Below are positions 15,830 to 23,571 of a stretch of DNA of 64,000 bases, in pieces. Both the position numbers and the translations under genes were made by a program. Below the pieces are notes generated by a model. The model did no database searches. It was not told where the DNA came from and saw only the letters and a program-made list of their open reading frames with translations. The stretch's first letter is position 1. Each line of letters starts with the position of its first letter. The DNA is from Streptomyces sp. B3I8. GTDB taxonomy: Bacteria > Actinomycetota > Actinomycetes > Streptomycetales > Streptomycetaceae. The DNA lies in NCBI RefSeq assembly GCF_030816915.1, contig NZ_JAUSYN010000002.1, positions 1,687,501-1,751,500 of the forward strand. Direction: 5' to 3'.

Positions 15830-17041
15830 TTACCCGAACCGCCCCGGCCACAGTTCCGGATCGGGAGCGAACCGGACGCGCAGCTCGCCCTCGCGCAGGG
15901 CCGCGCCGACGACGGTGCAGCGGCGCAGCGCGGAGGGGAGCGGGACGATCCGGTGGAACCGGCCGACGGTGAGGATCAGTTCGTCGCCGCGCCGGACCAG
16001 GTCCAGCTCCTCCCGTACGGCGCCGGGCAGCGGGAGGTGCCACACGAGGACGACGCCTCCCCCACGACCGTCCTCGGCCGGCTGTTCGGTGACCGGCCAC
16101 TCGACGGGGGCGGGCGCCGGGTCGTCCGGCGCGGGCCCGGGGAGGCGCAGCGCGGCCAGGTCGTCGGTGCCGCGCGGGTCCCGCCCGAGGTGCGGGACGC
16201 AGTGCACGGCGTCGCTCCCGTACGTCTCCCGCCACTCGTCCGTCGTCTTGCGCTGCTGTGCGGTGAGCCCGGCCGACCAGGTGTCCGCGCCGGGCTCGGG
16301 CAGCACCCGGTTGGCGATCACGGCGTCCAGGCGCAGGGCGTGCAGGGCGAGCCCGGTGGTGGCGGTGCGCACGGCGTCGGCGCCGGCGGGGCCGGGTTCG
16401 GCGACCAGCCAGGCGGTGGTGCCGGGGTCGGCGAGCACGGCCTCGGTCGCGCCGAGGGACGTGTCCCAGCGGGCGGCGGCCTCGTAGAGCCGCTCGCCGG
16501 GCACGGGGACTCCCGCGAGCCGGCCCAGCACCGGCCGCAGCGCGCGGGCGGCCTGCCGCCCGGGCGGCAGCAGCCGGCGCAGATAGCGGCGGAGCTGCTC
16601 GGGCAGGGCGAGCAGGGCCAGGGCCTGCGGGGCGGGCGGCAGGTCGACGACGATCAGGTCGTGGTCGCCCGAGAGCGCGGCGTCGCGCACCGCGCCCAGC
16701 AGCGCGAGTTCGGTGGCGCCGGGGAGCGGGGTGAGTTCCTCGGCGTCCAGGCGGGCTGCGCCGAGCAGGTCCAGGGCGGAGGCGGCTTTGGTCTGCAGGG
16801 CGAGGAGGTCGTCGCGGAAGCGGGTGTCGGCGTCGGGCCGCCGGGCGGTGAGGCACGGGACGCCCTCGACGGCCCGGGAGCCGGCGTGGGTGGGGGTGCC
16901 GAGGGCGGCACCGGGGGTGTCGGCGGGGTCGGCGGACAGCAGCAGCGTGCGGACGCCGAGGCGGGCGGCGCGCAGTGCGGCGCCGGCGGCGACGGTGGTC
17001 CGACCGGAGCCGCCGGGGCCGGTGACGAGGAGAGTACGCAA
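15830..17041 (-). CDS. ArsA/GET3-like ATPase with a degenerate P-loop
   Basis: A 403-residue protein of the ArsA/Get3 family. The N-terminal nucleotide-binding domain retains the fold signatures (LLVTGPGGSGRTT at residues 4-16, LLLSADPADTPGAALG, DLIVVDLPPAPQALALL), and the C-terminus resembles the HSP20-like domain of bacterial ArsA homologues. The deviant Walker A of active members reads GKGGVGKT; here it is GPGGSGRT, so the signature Lys is Pro and the Walker Lys is Arg. ATP hydrolysis is therefore doubtful. The TTG start lies only two codons before the P-loop strand and has no clear ribosome site. Function is unknown. Confidence 0.8.
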   Translation of the reverse strand: MRTLLVTGPGGSGRTTVAAGAALRAARLGVRTLLLSADPADTPGAALGTPTHAGSRAVEGVPCLTARRPDADTRFRDDLLALQTKAASALDLLGAARLDAEELTPLPGATELALLGAVRDAALSGDHDLIVVDLPPAPQALALLALPEQLRRYLRRLLPPGRQAARALRPVLGRLAGVPVPGERLYEAAARWDTSLGATEAVLADPGTTAWLVAEPGPAGADAVRTATTGLALHALRLDAVIANRVLPEPGADTWSAGLTAQQRKTTDEWRETYGSDAVHCVPHLGRDPRGTDDLAALRLPGPAPDDPAPAPVEWPVTEQPAEDGRGGGVVLVWHLPLPGAVREELDLVRRGDELILTVGRFHRIVPLPSALRRCTVVGAALREGELRVRFAPDPELWPGRFG

Positions 17042-17352
17042 AGGGGGCGCCTAAGAGCTGGAAGCGGTGGGACGGGCGCGGGGAGTTCGGGTGGGTGGGG
17101 TGCGTGGCCGGCTGCGGGTGCGTCGTGGCCGGTCGCGCCCCGCGGCGGAGCCGCGGACGGATACAGCCCCGCGCCCCTGTGAAGCCGGGGCTGCACCCCG
17201 CTTTCAGTGGCGCGGGGCACTGCGCGGGAAGTCCCCACCGGCGGGCGGCCGACAGCGCACCTCGGGAGTCCAGGGGGCGAAGCCCCTTGGACGGACGGGG
17301 AGGGCAGGGGCGGCGGGGGCGGGGCGGGGGCGGAAAATCTACCGCCGAAGAG
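17042..17352. repeat. 311-bp intergenic region with a dispersed GC-rich palindromic element
   Basis: The gap between two minus-strand genes contains a CCCCGCGCCCCTG/CAGTGGCGCGGGG inverted pair (about 17167-17215) and the GGGACGGGGAGGGCAGGGGCGGCGGGGG block near 17295-17331. Both are arms of the dispersed family seen at 5244-5442. No gene is supported; it probably carries the terminator of the SRPBCC gene and the promoter of the ArsA-like gene. Confidence 0.6.
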
Positions 17353-17793
17353 CTACCGCTCCGACTCCACCCGCTTCTTCAGGCCGGCCAGCGCCCGGTC
17401 GATGATGACCTTCTCCGCCTTGCGCTTGATCATGCCGAGCATCGGGATCTTGACGTCCACCGTGAGCTGGTACGTCACCTCCGTCGCTCCCGCGCCCGCC
17501 GGCTTCAGCAGGTACGAGCCGTCCAGGGAGCGCAGCATCTGCGACTTCACCAGCGTCCAGGACACCTCTTGCTCGGACCCCCAGGTGTACGCGAGCACCT
17601 GGTCGTCCTTGATCGCGCCCGCGTCCATGACGAGGCGCACCTGCTCCGCGCGGCCCTGTCCGTCCGTAGCGAGGACCTCGGCCTCCTTCACCTCGCCCGT
17701 CCAGTCCGGATAACGGGCGAAGTCGGCGATCACCCCCATGACATCGGCCGGTGCCGCCTCGATCGTGATGCTCGAGCTGGTGTGTTCCGCCAT
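17353..17793 (-). CDS. SRPBCC-family (polyketide cyclase/dehydrase-like) lipid-binding protein
   Basis: A 146-residue single-domain START/SRPBCC protein. The pattern is typical of the family: an N-terminal SSSITIEAAPADVMGVIADF strand-helix, PDWTGEVKEAEV, a central beta sheet, and a long C-terminal helix (MLGMIKRKAEKVIIDRALAG). Members form a hydrophobic cavity for lipids or polyketides and often have no catalytic residues. No secondary-metabolite genes are nearby, so a housekeeping role is more likely than polyketide cyclisation. GGAGGAG lies before the ATG. Confidence 0.85.
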   Translation of the reverse strand: MAEHTSSSITIEAAPADVMGVIADFARYPDWTGEVKEAEVLATDGQGRAEQVRLVMDAGAIKDDQVLAYTWGSEQEVSWTLVKSQMLRSLDGSYLLKPAGAGATEVTYQLTVDVKIPMLGMIKRKAEKVIIDRALAGLKKRVESER

Positions 17794-17913
17794 CGCCGTG
17801 GCTCCTCCAGGTGCGGTCCGGTGAGGGAGGGTGTGCGCTAAAGCGCACGTATGTGCAGCGGAAGGCTACCGCGCGCCGGCGATCTCGTTGCCACCGCGCC
17901 TCACCGCCCCGCC

Positions 17914-18720
17914 TCACCACTCGAGAACCCAAGGCCGCCCGGTCCGTGCGAAATGGCCCACGTTCACGCATTCCGTGCCGCCGATCCGCACCCGCCGGGC
18001 CAGCGGCTGGTGGACGTGGCCGAACAGGGCGTACCGGGGCCGGGTGCGGCGGATGGCGTCGAGCAGGGCCCGGCTGCCGCGCTCGAAGCGGCGCGCGACC
18101 GTGTCGTAGACGAGTTCCGGCACCTCGGGCGGGATGTGGGTGCACAGCACGTCGACCTCGCCCAGCGCCTCGATCTTCGCCGCGTACTCCTCGTCGCCGA
18201 TCTCGAACGGAGTCCGCATGGGGGTGCGCAGGCCGCCGCCGACGAAGCCGAAGACGCGCCCGCCGATCTCGACCCGCTCGCCGTCGAGGACGCGGGTACC
18301 GGGGCCGGCGTATTCCGGCCACAGCGCGGGCATGTCGACATTGCCGTAGGTGGCGTACGTGGGGGTGGGGAAGGCGGCGAACAGTTCGGCGTACTGCCTG
18401 CGCACCGCGGACTCGATGGCGGTGACGCGGTCGACGTCGAGCGCCTCCCACAGCCGGGTCCCGAGTGCGCGCGCCTCCTCGAAGCGGCGGGCGGTGCGCA
18501 GTTCGACGACCCGGTTGGCGTTCTCGGCGCCGAAGAGGTCGGGGAAGATGCCGCGCGAGCGGTCGGCGTAGTCCTGGAAGAGGATGAGGTCGCCGAGGCA
18601 GACCAGGGCGTCCGCGCCGTCCCCGGCGCGGGCCAGGTCGCGCGCGTTGCCGTGCACGTCGCTGACCACGTGGATCCTGGTCGTCGGGGTAGTGCGGTCA
18701 CCGCCGGGGGTCCGTGCCAT
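17914..18720 (-). CDS. Metallophosphoesterase
   Basis: A 268-residue calcineurin-like phosphoesterase. All metal-binding motifs are present in order: VSDVHGN, CLGDLI, YGNVDMP, CTHIPPE and FGHVHQP. Such enzymes use a di-metal centre to hydrolyse phosphodi- or monoesters; the substrate is not predictable. No signal peptide. I chose the ATG at 18720, since an upstream TTG adds only three residues and a promoter lies immediately before this ATG (TTCACA, 16 bp, TACCCT, 8 nt to ATG), implying a leaderless mRNA. Confidence 0.87.
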   Translation of the reverse strand: MARTPGGDRTTPTTRIHVVSDVHGNARDLARAGDGADALVCLGDLILFQDYADRSRGIFPDLFGAENANRVVELRTARRFEEARALGTRLWEALDVDRVTAIESAVRRQYAELFAAFPTPTYATYGNVDMPALWPEYAGPGTRVLDGERVEIGGRVFGFVGGGLRTPMRTPFEIGDEEYAAKIEALGEVDVLCTHIPPEVPELVYDTVARRFERGSRALLDAIRRTRPRYALFGHVHQPLARRVRIGGTECVNVGHFARTGRPWVLEW

Positions 18721-18728
18721 GGTGATCA

Positions 18729-18756
18729 AGGGTAGGCGGAGCGGAACGGTTGTGAA
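18729..18756 (-). promoter_or_regulatory. Candidate leaderless promoter of the metallophosphoesterase gene
   Basis: On the minus strand, TTCACA (18756-18751) and TACCCT (18734-18729) are separated by 16 bp, and the -10 ends 8 nt before the ATG. This fits a sigma-HrdB-type promoter with transcription starting at or beside the start codon. Confidence 0.5.
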
Positions 18757-19025
18757 CAGTCCGGGCCGAACCGGCGGTTACTGGCCGGTTGTCGCCCGGC
18801 TGCACTACCGTGATCCCGGTGACGCCACGGCGTGTGACACACCGAACATCTCCCCGGGACCCCCTGTCCCGGAACCATACCGACGGGTAACGTCCAGGCA
18901 GTCCAGTCGTGCCCAGGGTTTCCGGCCACCGCGTTCGCCGGGGTCCCGCGCACCCGCCCCCAGCCTTGGACCGCACCGTCGCAGCACGACGTCGTGGCGT
19001 CGGTGCCCTATGAGGAGCAGCAGTC

Positions 19026-20822
19026 TTGCGCGAGTTCAGCCTTCCGGCTCTGTACGAGGTCCCTGCGGACGGGAATCTGACCGACATCGTCCGCAGAAAC
19101 GCCGCGCAGCATCCCGACGTCGCGGTCATCGCCCGCCGGACGGACAGCGGCTGGCAGGACGTCACGGCGGCCGTGTTCCTCGCCGAGGTGCGGGCGGCGG
19201 CGAAGGGCCTGATCGCCTCGGGCGTGCAGCCGGGCGACCGGGTGGGGCTGATGTCCCGTACGCGCTACGAGTGGACGCTGCTGGACTTCGCGATCTGGAG
19301 CGCGGGCGCGATCACCGTACCGGTGTACGAGACCAGCTCGGCGGAGCAGGTGCAGTGGATCCTCGGCGACTCGGGCGCCACCGCCTGCCTGGTGGAGAGC
19401 GACGCGCACGCGGCGGCCGTGGAGTCGGTGCGCGAGGCACTGCCCGCGCTCAAGCACGTGTGGGGCATCGACGCCGGCGCGGTGGCGGAGCTGGGCCGCC
19501 TGGGCCGGGACGTCAGCGACGCCACGGTGGAGGAGCGCTCCTCGCTGGCCCGGGCGGACGACCCGGCCACCATCGTCTACACCAGCGGCACCACGGGCCG
19601 CCCCAAGGGTTGTGTCCTCACCCACCGCAGTTTCTTCGCCGAGTGCGGCAACGTGGTGGAGCGGCTGCGTCCGCTGTTCCGCACCGGCGAGTGCTCGGTG
19701 CTGCTGTTCCTGCCCCTCGCCCATGTCTTCGGGCGGCTGGTGCAGGTCGCGCCGATGATGGCGCCGATCAAGCTCGGCTGTCTGCCGGACATCAAGGACC
19801 TCACCGGCGAACTGGCCTCCTTCCGGCCCACGCTGATCCTCGGCGTGCCGCGCGTCTTCGAGAAGGTCTACAACTCGGCGCGCGCCAAGGCGCAGGCCGA
19901 CGGCAAGGGGAAGATCTTCGACCGGGCGGCCGACACCGCGATCGCGTACAGCCGTGCGCTGGACGCCGGCTCCGGCCCCTCCCTCGGGCTGCGGATCCGG
20001 CACCGGCTCTTCGACCGGCTCGTCTACCGCAAGCTGCGGGCGGTGCTCGGCGGCCGGGGCGAGTACGCCATCTCCGGCGGCGCCCCGCTGGGCGAGCGGC
20101 TCGGTCACTTCTTCCGCGGCATCGGCTTCACCGTCCTGGAGGGCTACGGCCTGACCGAGTCGTGCGCGGCGACGGCGTTCAACCCCTGGGACCGGCAGAA
20201 GATCGGCACGGTCGGGCAGCCGCTGCCCGGTTCGGTCATCCGCATAGCGGACGACGGCGAGGTGCTGCTGCACGGCGAGCACCTGTTCAAGGAGTACTGG
20301 AACAACGAGGCGGCGACGGCGGAGGCGCTGGCCGACGGCTGGTTCCACACGGGGGACGTCGGCACCCTCGACGAGGACGGGTATCTGCGGATCACCGGCC
20401 GCAAGAAGGAGATCATCGTCACCGCCGGCGGCAAGAACGTCGCCCCCGCGGTGATCGAGGACCGGGTCCGGGCGCACGCGCTGGTCGCCGAGTGCATGGT
20501 GGTGGGCGACGGGCGGCCGTTCGTGGGCGCGCTGGTCACGCTGGACGAGGAGTTCCTGGGCCGCTGGGCCGCGGACCGCGGGAAGCCCGCCGGCTCCACG
20601 GCGGCGTCGCTGCGGGAGGACCCCGAGCTGCTCGCGGCGGTGCAGCGGGCGGTGGACGACGGGAACGCGGCGGTGTCGAAGGCCGAGTCCGTGCGGAAGT
20701 TCCGGGTACTGCCGGGGCAGTTCACGGAGGAGTCGGGGCACCTCACGCCGTCGCTGAAGCTGAAGCGGGGCGTGGTAGCGAAGGACTTCGCGGCGGAGAT
20801 CGAGGAGATGTACGCGCGGTGA
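19026..20822 (+). CDS. Long-chain acyl-CoA synthetase (AMP-binding)
   Basis: A 598-residue ANL-superfamily adenylating enzyme. The ATP-binding motif YTSGTTGRPKG is near residues 184-194, GYGLTES near 373-379, WFHTGD near 439-444, ITGRKKEII near 457-465, and a C-terminal lid domain with LTPSLKLKRG. Length and motifs match FACL/FadD-like long-chain fatty acid CoA ligases, which activate fatty acids through an acyl-AMP. I chose the TTG at 19026, preceded by GAGGAG at 8 nt. It converges on the PimB'-like gene. Confidence 0.88.
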   Translation: MREFSLPALYEVPADGNLTDIVRRNAAQHPDVAVIARRTDSGWQDVTAAVFLAEVRAAAKGLIASGVQPGDRVGLMSRTRYEWTLLDFAIWSAGAITVPVYETSSAEQVQWILGDSGATACLVESDAHAAAVESVREALPALKHVWGIDAGAVAELGRLGRDVSDATVEERSSLARADDPATIVYTSGTTGRPKGCVLTHRSFFAECGNVVERLRPLFRTGECSVLLFLPLAHVFGRLVQVAPMMAPIKLGCLPDIKDLTGELASFRPTLILGVPRVFEKVYNSARAKAQADGKGKIFDRAADTAIAYSRALDAGSGPSLGLRIRHRLFDRLVYRKLRAVLGGRGEYAISGGAPLGERLGHFFRGIGFTVLEGYGLTESCAATAFNPWDRQKIGTVGQPLPGSVIRIADDGEVLLHGEHLFKEYWNNEAATAEALADGWFHTGDVGTLDEDGYLRITGRKKEIIVTAGGKNVAPAVIEDRVRAHALVAECMVVGDGRPFVGALVTLDEEFLGRWAADRGKPAGSTAASLREDPELLAAVQRAVDDGNAAVSKAESVRKFRVLPGQFTEESGHLTPSLKLKRGVVAKDFAAEIEEMYAR

Positions 20823-20862
20823 CGGGGCCGGGAAGGCGGGGCCGACCGGGTCCGGACGGACG

Positions 20863-22005
20863 CTAGAGCAGCGCCTTCAGACGCTCCGCCAGGAGGTCCC
20901 AGCGCCACTTCTCCTCGACCCACCGCCGGCCCCGTTCGCCCATGCGGTGCCGTAGTTCCTCGTCGGCGAGGAGGGCGTTGACGCGGTCGGCCACCGCCGT
21001 CGGGGCGCCGCCCGGCACCACCCAGCCCGTCTCGCCGTCGAGCACGGCGTCGGGGGCGCCGCCGGAGTCGCCGGCGACGACGGGGAGGCCCGTGGCGGAC
21101 GCCTCCAGGTAGACGATGCCGAGGCCCTCCACGTCCAGTCCGCCGCGCCGGGTCCTGCACGGCATGGCGAAGACGTCCCCGGCGCCGTAGTGCGCGGGCA
21201 GTTCCTCCCACGGCACGGAACCGGTGAAGCGTACGGAGTCCGCGACGCCCGTCTCGCGCGCGAGGCGGCGCAGGTCGCGCTCGTAGGGGCCGCCGCCCAC
21301 GATCAGCAGCACCGCGTCCGGGTGCGCGGCCAGGACACGGGGCAGGGCGAGGATCAGCGTGTCCTGGCCCTTGCGCGGCACCAGCCGGGAGACGCACACC
21401 ACCACGGGCCGGTCGGTCAGCCCCAGCCGGGCCCGGACCTCGGCGCCGCCGGAGCCGGGGTGGAAGGTCTTCTCGTCGACGCCGGGCGGCAGTTGCGTCA
21501 TCCTCGCGGCGGCGGCGGGGGTGAGCGCCGGGGCGATGCGGGCACGGGTGTACTCGCCGAGGTAGGTGATCGTGTCCACCGAGTCGCCGATCCTGCGCAG
21601 CAGTCGCCGGGAGGCGGGGAGCTGCGCCCAGCCGGCCTCGTGGCCGTGGGTGGTGGCCACCAGGCGCTCCGCCCCGGCCCGGCGCAGCGCGGGGGCCATC
21701 AGGCCGAGCGGTGCCGCCGCCCCGAACCACACCGAGGTGCAGCCGTGTTCGCGCAGCAGTCCGACGGCCCGGCGGGTGGCGGCGGGCGTCGGCAGCAGCA
21801 TCGTCGTGCGGTCGCGTACGACGGTGAAGGGCTGCTCCGCGTCGAAGGCCGCCGTCGCGGCGACGCCCTCCCCGCTCCGCTTCCAGGTGGACGCGTGGAC
21901 GACCAGCCGCTCCGGGTCCAGCCGCAGCGCCATGTTGTGCAGGAAGGCCTGGATGCCGCCGGGCCGGGGCGGGAAGTCGTTGGTGACGATCAGGGTCTTG
22001 TGCAT
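20863..22005 (-). CDS. pimB: PimB'-like GDP-mannose-dependent phosphatidylinositol mannosyltransferase (GT4)
   Basis: A 380-residue GT-B glycosyltransferase of family GT4, strikingly similar to mycobacterial PimB' (Rv2188c). Shared landmarks are VTNDFPPRPGGIQ at the N-terminus, VWFGAAAPLGLMAPALR, THGHEAGW, LPPGVDEKTF, SRLVPRKGQDTL, DVFAMPCRTR and the EX7E region DVEGLGIVYLE. PimB' adds the second mannose to phosphatidylinositol monomannoside on the inner face of the membrane. There is no Shine-Dalgarno; TACTGT ends 8 nt before the ATG, so the mRNA may be leaderless. A GT87 gene is divergent from it, consistent with PIM-type glycolipid assembly. Confidence 0.87.
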   Translation of the reverse strand: MHKTLIVTNDFPPRPGGIQAFLHNMALRLDPERLVVHASTWKRSGEGVAATAAFDAEQPFTVVRDRTTMLLPTPAATRRAVGLLREHGCTSVWFGAAAPLGLMAPALRRAGAERLVATTHGHEAGWAQLPASRRLLRRIGDSVDTITYLGEYTRARIAPALTPAAAARMTQLPPGVDEKTFHPGSGGAEVRARLGLTDRPVVVCVSRLVPRKGQDTLILALPRVLAAHPDAVLLIVGGGPYERDLRRLARETGVADSVRFTGSVPWEELPAHYGAGDVFAMPCRTRRGGLDVEGLGIVYLEASATGLPVVAGDSGGAPDAVLDGETGWVVPGGAPTAVADRVNALLADEELRHRMGERGRRWVEEKWRWDLLAERLKALL

Positions 22006-22159
22006 CGCCGACGACAGTACCGAACCGGCCGTGCGGGACCCCCCGCCCGGTCGTTTTCGCGCACGGTACGGCCCCGCCTCACGGCCGCCGCCCCGCCCGT
22101 CGCGCGATCATGCCCCGGACGGCAGCGGCGGCGGACGGACGGGCGGGGTTCTCGTGGGC

Positions 22160-23395
22160 ATGGCGGGTGCGCGACGGATTCCGGTGGGGCTGTTCGCCGT
22201 CTGGACGGTGAGCCGGTCGGCCCTGCTGCTGTACGTCCTCAAGGTGTGGGTGTTCCCGGGGCCGGACGTCACCAGCGACGTGTCGGTGATCTACCGGGGG
22301 TGGTACGACGTCCTGCGCTCCGGCGGCTTCCCGAGCGGCGACGTCTCCTGGCAGTACCCGCCCGGGGCCGTCCTCGCGGTCCTCTCCCCCGCGCTGCTGC
22401 CGTTCCTGGACTACGCGCACGCCTTCTTCGCCCTCGCTCTCCTGGCCGACCTGGCGGTGGTGTGCCTGCTGCTGTACGCCGGGGCCCGGGACGGGGGCGG
22501 GGTGCGCGGGGTGTGGCTGTGGACGCTGGGCGTCGCGCTGCTCGGGCCGACGGTGTACGCCCGCTACGACCTGATGGTGACGGCGGTGGCGGTGGCCGCG
22601 CTGGTGGCGGGGGCTCGGCGTCCGCGGGTGCTGGGGGTGCTCGCGGGGTTCGGCGCGCTGCTGAAGGTGTGGCCCGCGTTGTTGCTGGCGGGAGCGGTGC
22701 GGCGGCGGGCGTGGGGCGCGGCGGCGGTGGCCGCGGGCGGGCTCGCGCTGGTGTGCGCGGTGGTGATGCCGGGGGCGTTCACGTTCCTGCGTCACCAGGG
22801 CGGGCGGGGCACGGAGGTGGAGTCGCTCGGGGCGCTCGTCTTCCACGCGGCGCGGCACTTCGGGTGGCGGGGGCGGGTGCTGCTCCACTACGGCTCGGTG
22901 GAGTTCCTCGGGCCGTGGGTGGGAGCGGTGAGCGCGGGGGCGATGGTGCTGAGTGTGGCGGGGCTGGGGTGGCTGGTGGTGTGGCGGCTGAGCGCCCGCG
23001 CGTTCTCGCCGCGCACGCTCGTGGACGCGGGGTTCGTGGCGGTGCTGGTGTTCACGGTGACGAGCCGGGTGATCAGCCCGCAGTACCTGGTGTGGCTGGT
23101 GGGGCTGGGAGCGGTGTGTCTGTGCTGCCGGGGGAGCCGGATGGAGGTGCCGGCCGTGCTGGTGCTGGTGGCGTGTCCGGTGACGGTGCTGGAGTTCCCG
23201 GTGTACTTCGGGGAGGTGGTGGCGAGTGACGGGGTGGGGGTTCTGTCGCTGGTGGTGCGGAACGGGTTGCTGGTGGGGGCGACGGTGAGCGCGGCGCGGA
23301 CGCTGTGGCGCGACACGGTACGGGCACGCGACCAGTTGTTCACGCCCCCGCCGCCCCTGCCCTCCCCCTCACGACAAGGGGCGCTGCCCCTCTGA
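22160..23395 (+). CDS. Polytopic GT87 (DUF2029) polyprenyl-phosphate-mannose mannosyltransferase-like protein
   Basis: About 411 residues with roughly ten hydrophobic helices and a short acidic periplasmic loop near the N-terminus (GPDVTSDVSVIYRGWYDVL), where GT-C enzymes place the catalytic Asp; WQYPPGAVL follows. GT87 members, including PimE of mycobacteria, use polyprenyl-phosphate-mannose outside the membrane. Divergent transcription from the PimB' gene supports a role in mannosylated lipids. Start ATG 22160 is tentative (GTG 22154 is equally placed). The last ~18 residues (FTPPPPLPSP onward) are translated from the dispersed palindromic repeat, which supplies the stop codon; the tail is probably not functional. 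Confidence 0.75.
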   Translation: MAGARRIPVGLFAVWTVSRSALLLYVLKVWVFPGPDVTSDVSVIYRGWYDVLRSGGFPSGDVSWQYPPGAVLAVLSPALLPFLDYAHAFFALALLADLAVVCLLLYAGARDGGGVRGVWLWTLGVALLGPTVYARYDLMVTAVAVAALVAGARRPRVLGVLAGFGALLKVWPALLLAGAVRRRAWGAAAVAAGGLALVCAVVMPGAFTFLRHQGGRGTEVESLGALVFHAARHFGWRGRVLLHYGSVEFLGPWVGAVSAGAMVLSVAGLGWLVVWRLSARAFSPRTLVDAGFVAVLVFTVTSRVISPQYLVWLVGLGAVCLCCRGSRMEVPAVLVLVACPVTVLEFPVYFGEVVASDGVGVLSLVVRNGLLVGATVSAARTLWRDTVRARDQLFTPPPPLPSPSRQGALPL

Positions 23396-23566
23396 CCCGG
23401 ACGTACGGGTGGGTGGGGCGTTTCGTGCCCACCCGGCGGAGCCGCATGCCGGCACAGCCCCGCGCCCCTGGTCGGGGGCGCGGGGAACCGCGCGATCTTT
23501 TCGGGGGTCCCGGGGGACGGAGCCCCCCCCCGGGGTCGGGACGGGAAGGGTGGCGGGGGCGGGAGA
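23345..23566. repeat. Composite palindromic element between convergent GT87 and GH3 genes
   Basis: The outer arms CCCCCGCCGCCCCTGCCC (from 23345) and GGGACGGGAAGGGTGGCGGGGG (to 23566) are in inverted orientation, with the inner CCGCGCCCCTGGTCGGGGGCGCGG hairpin near 23459-23482. It spans the convergent gene ends and overlaps the last codons of the GT87 gene. Probable bidirectional terminator. Confidence 0.75.
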
Positions 23567-23571
23567 GACGC

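Noticed and set aside
18745..18760. Rex half-site TTGTGAAC upstream of the metallophosphoesterase gene
   Set aside because: Only one half of the palindrome is present; it is better explained as the -35 of the leaderless promoter.
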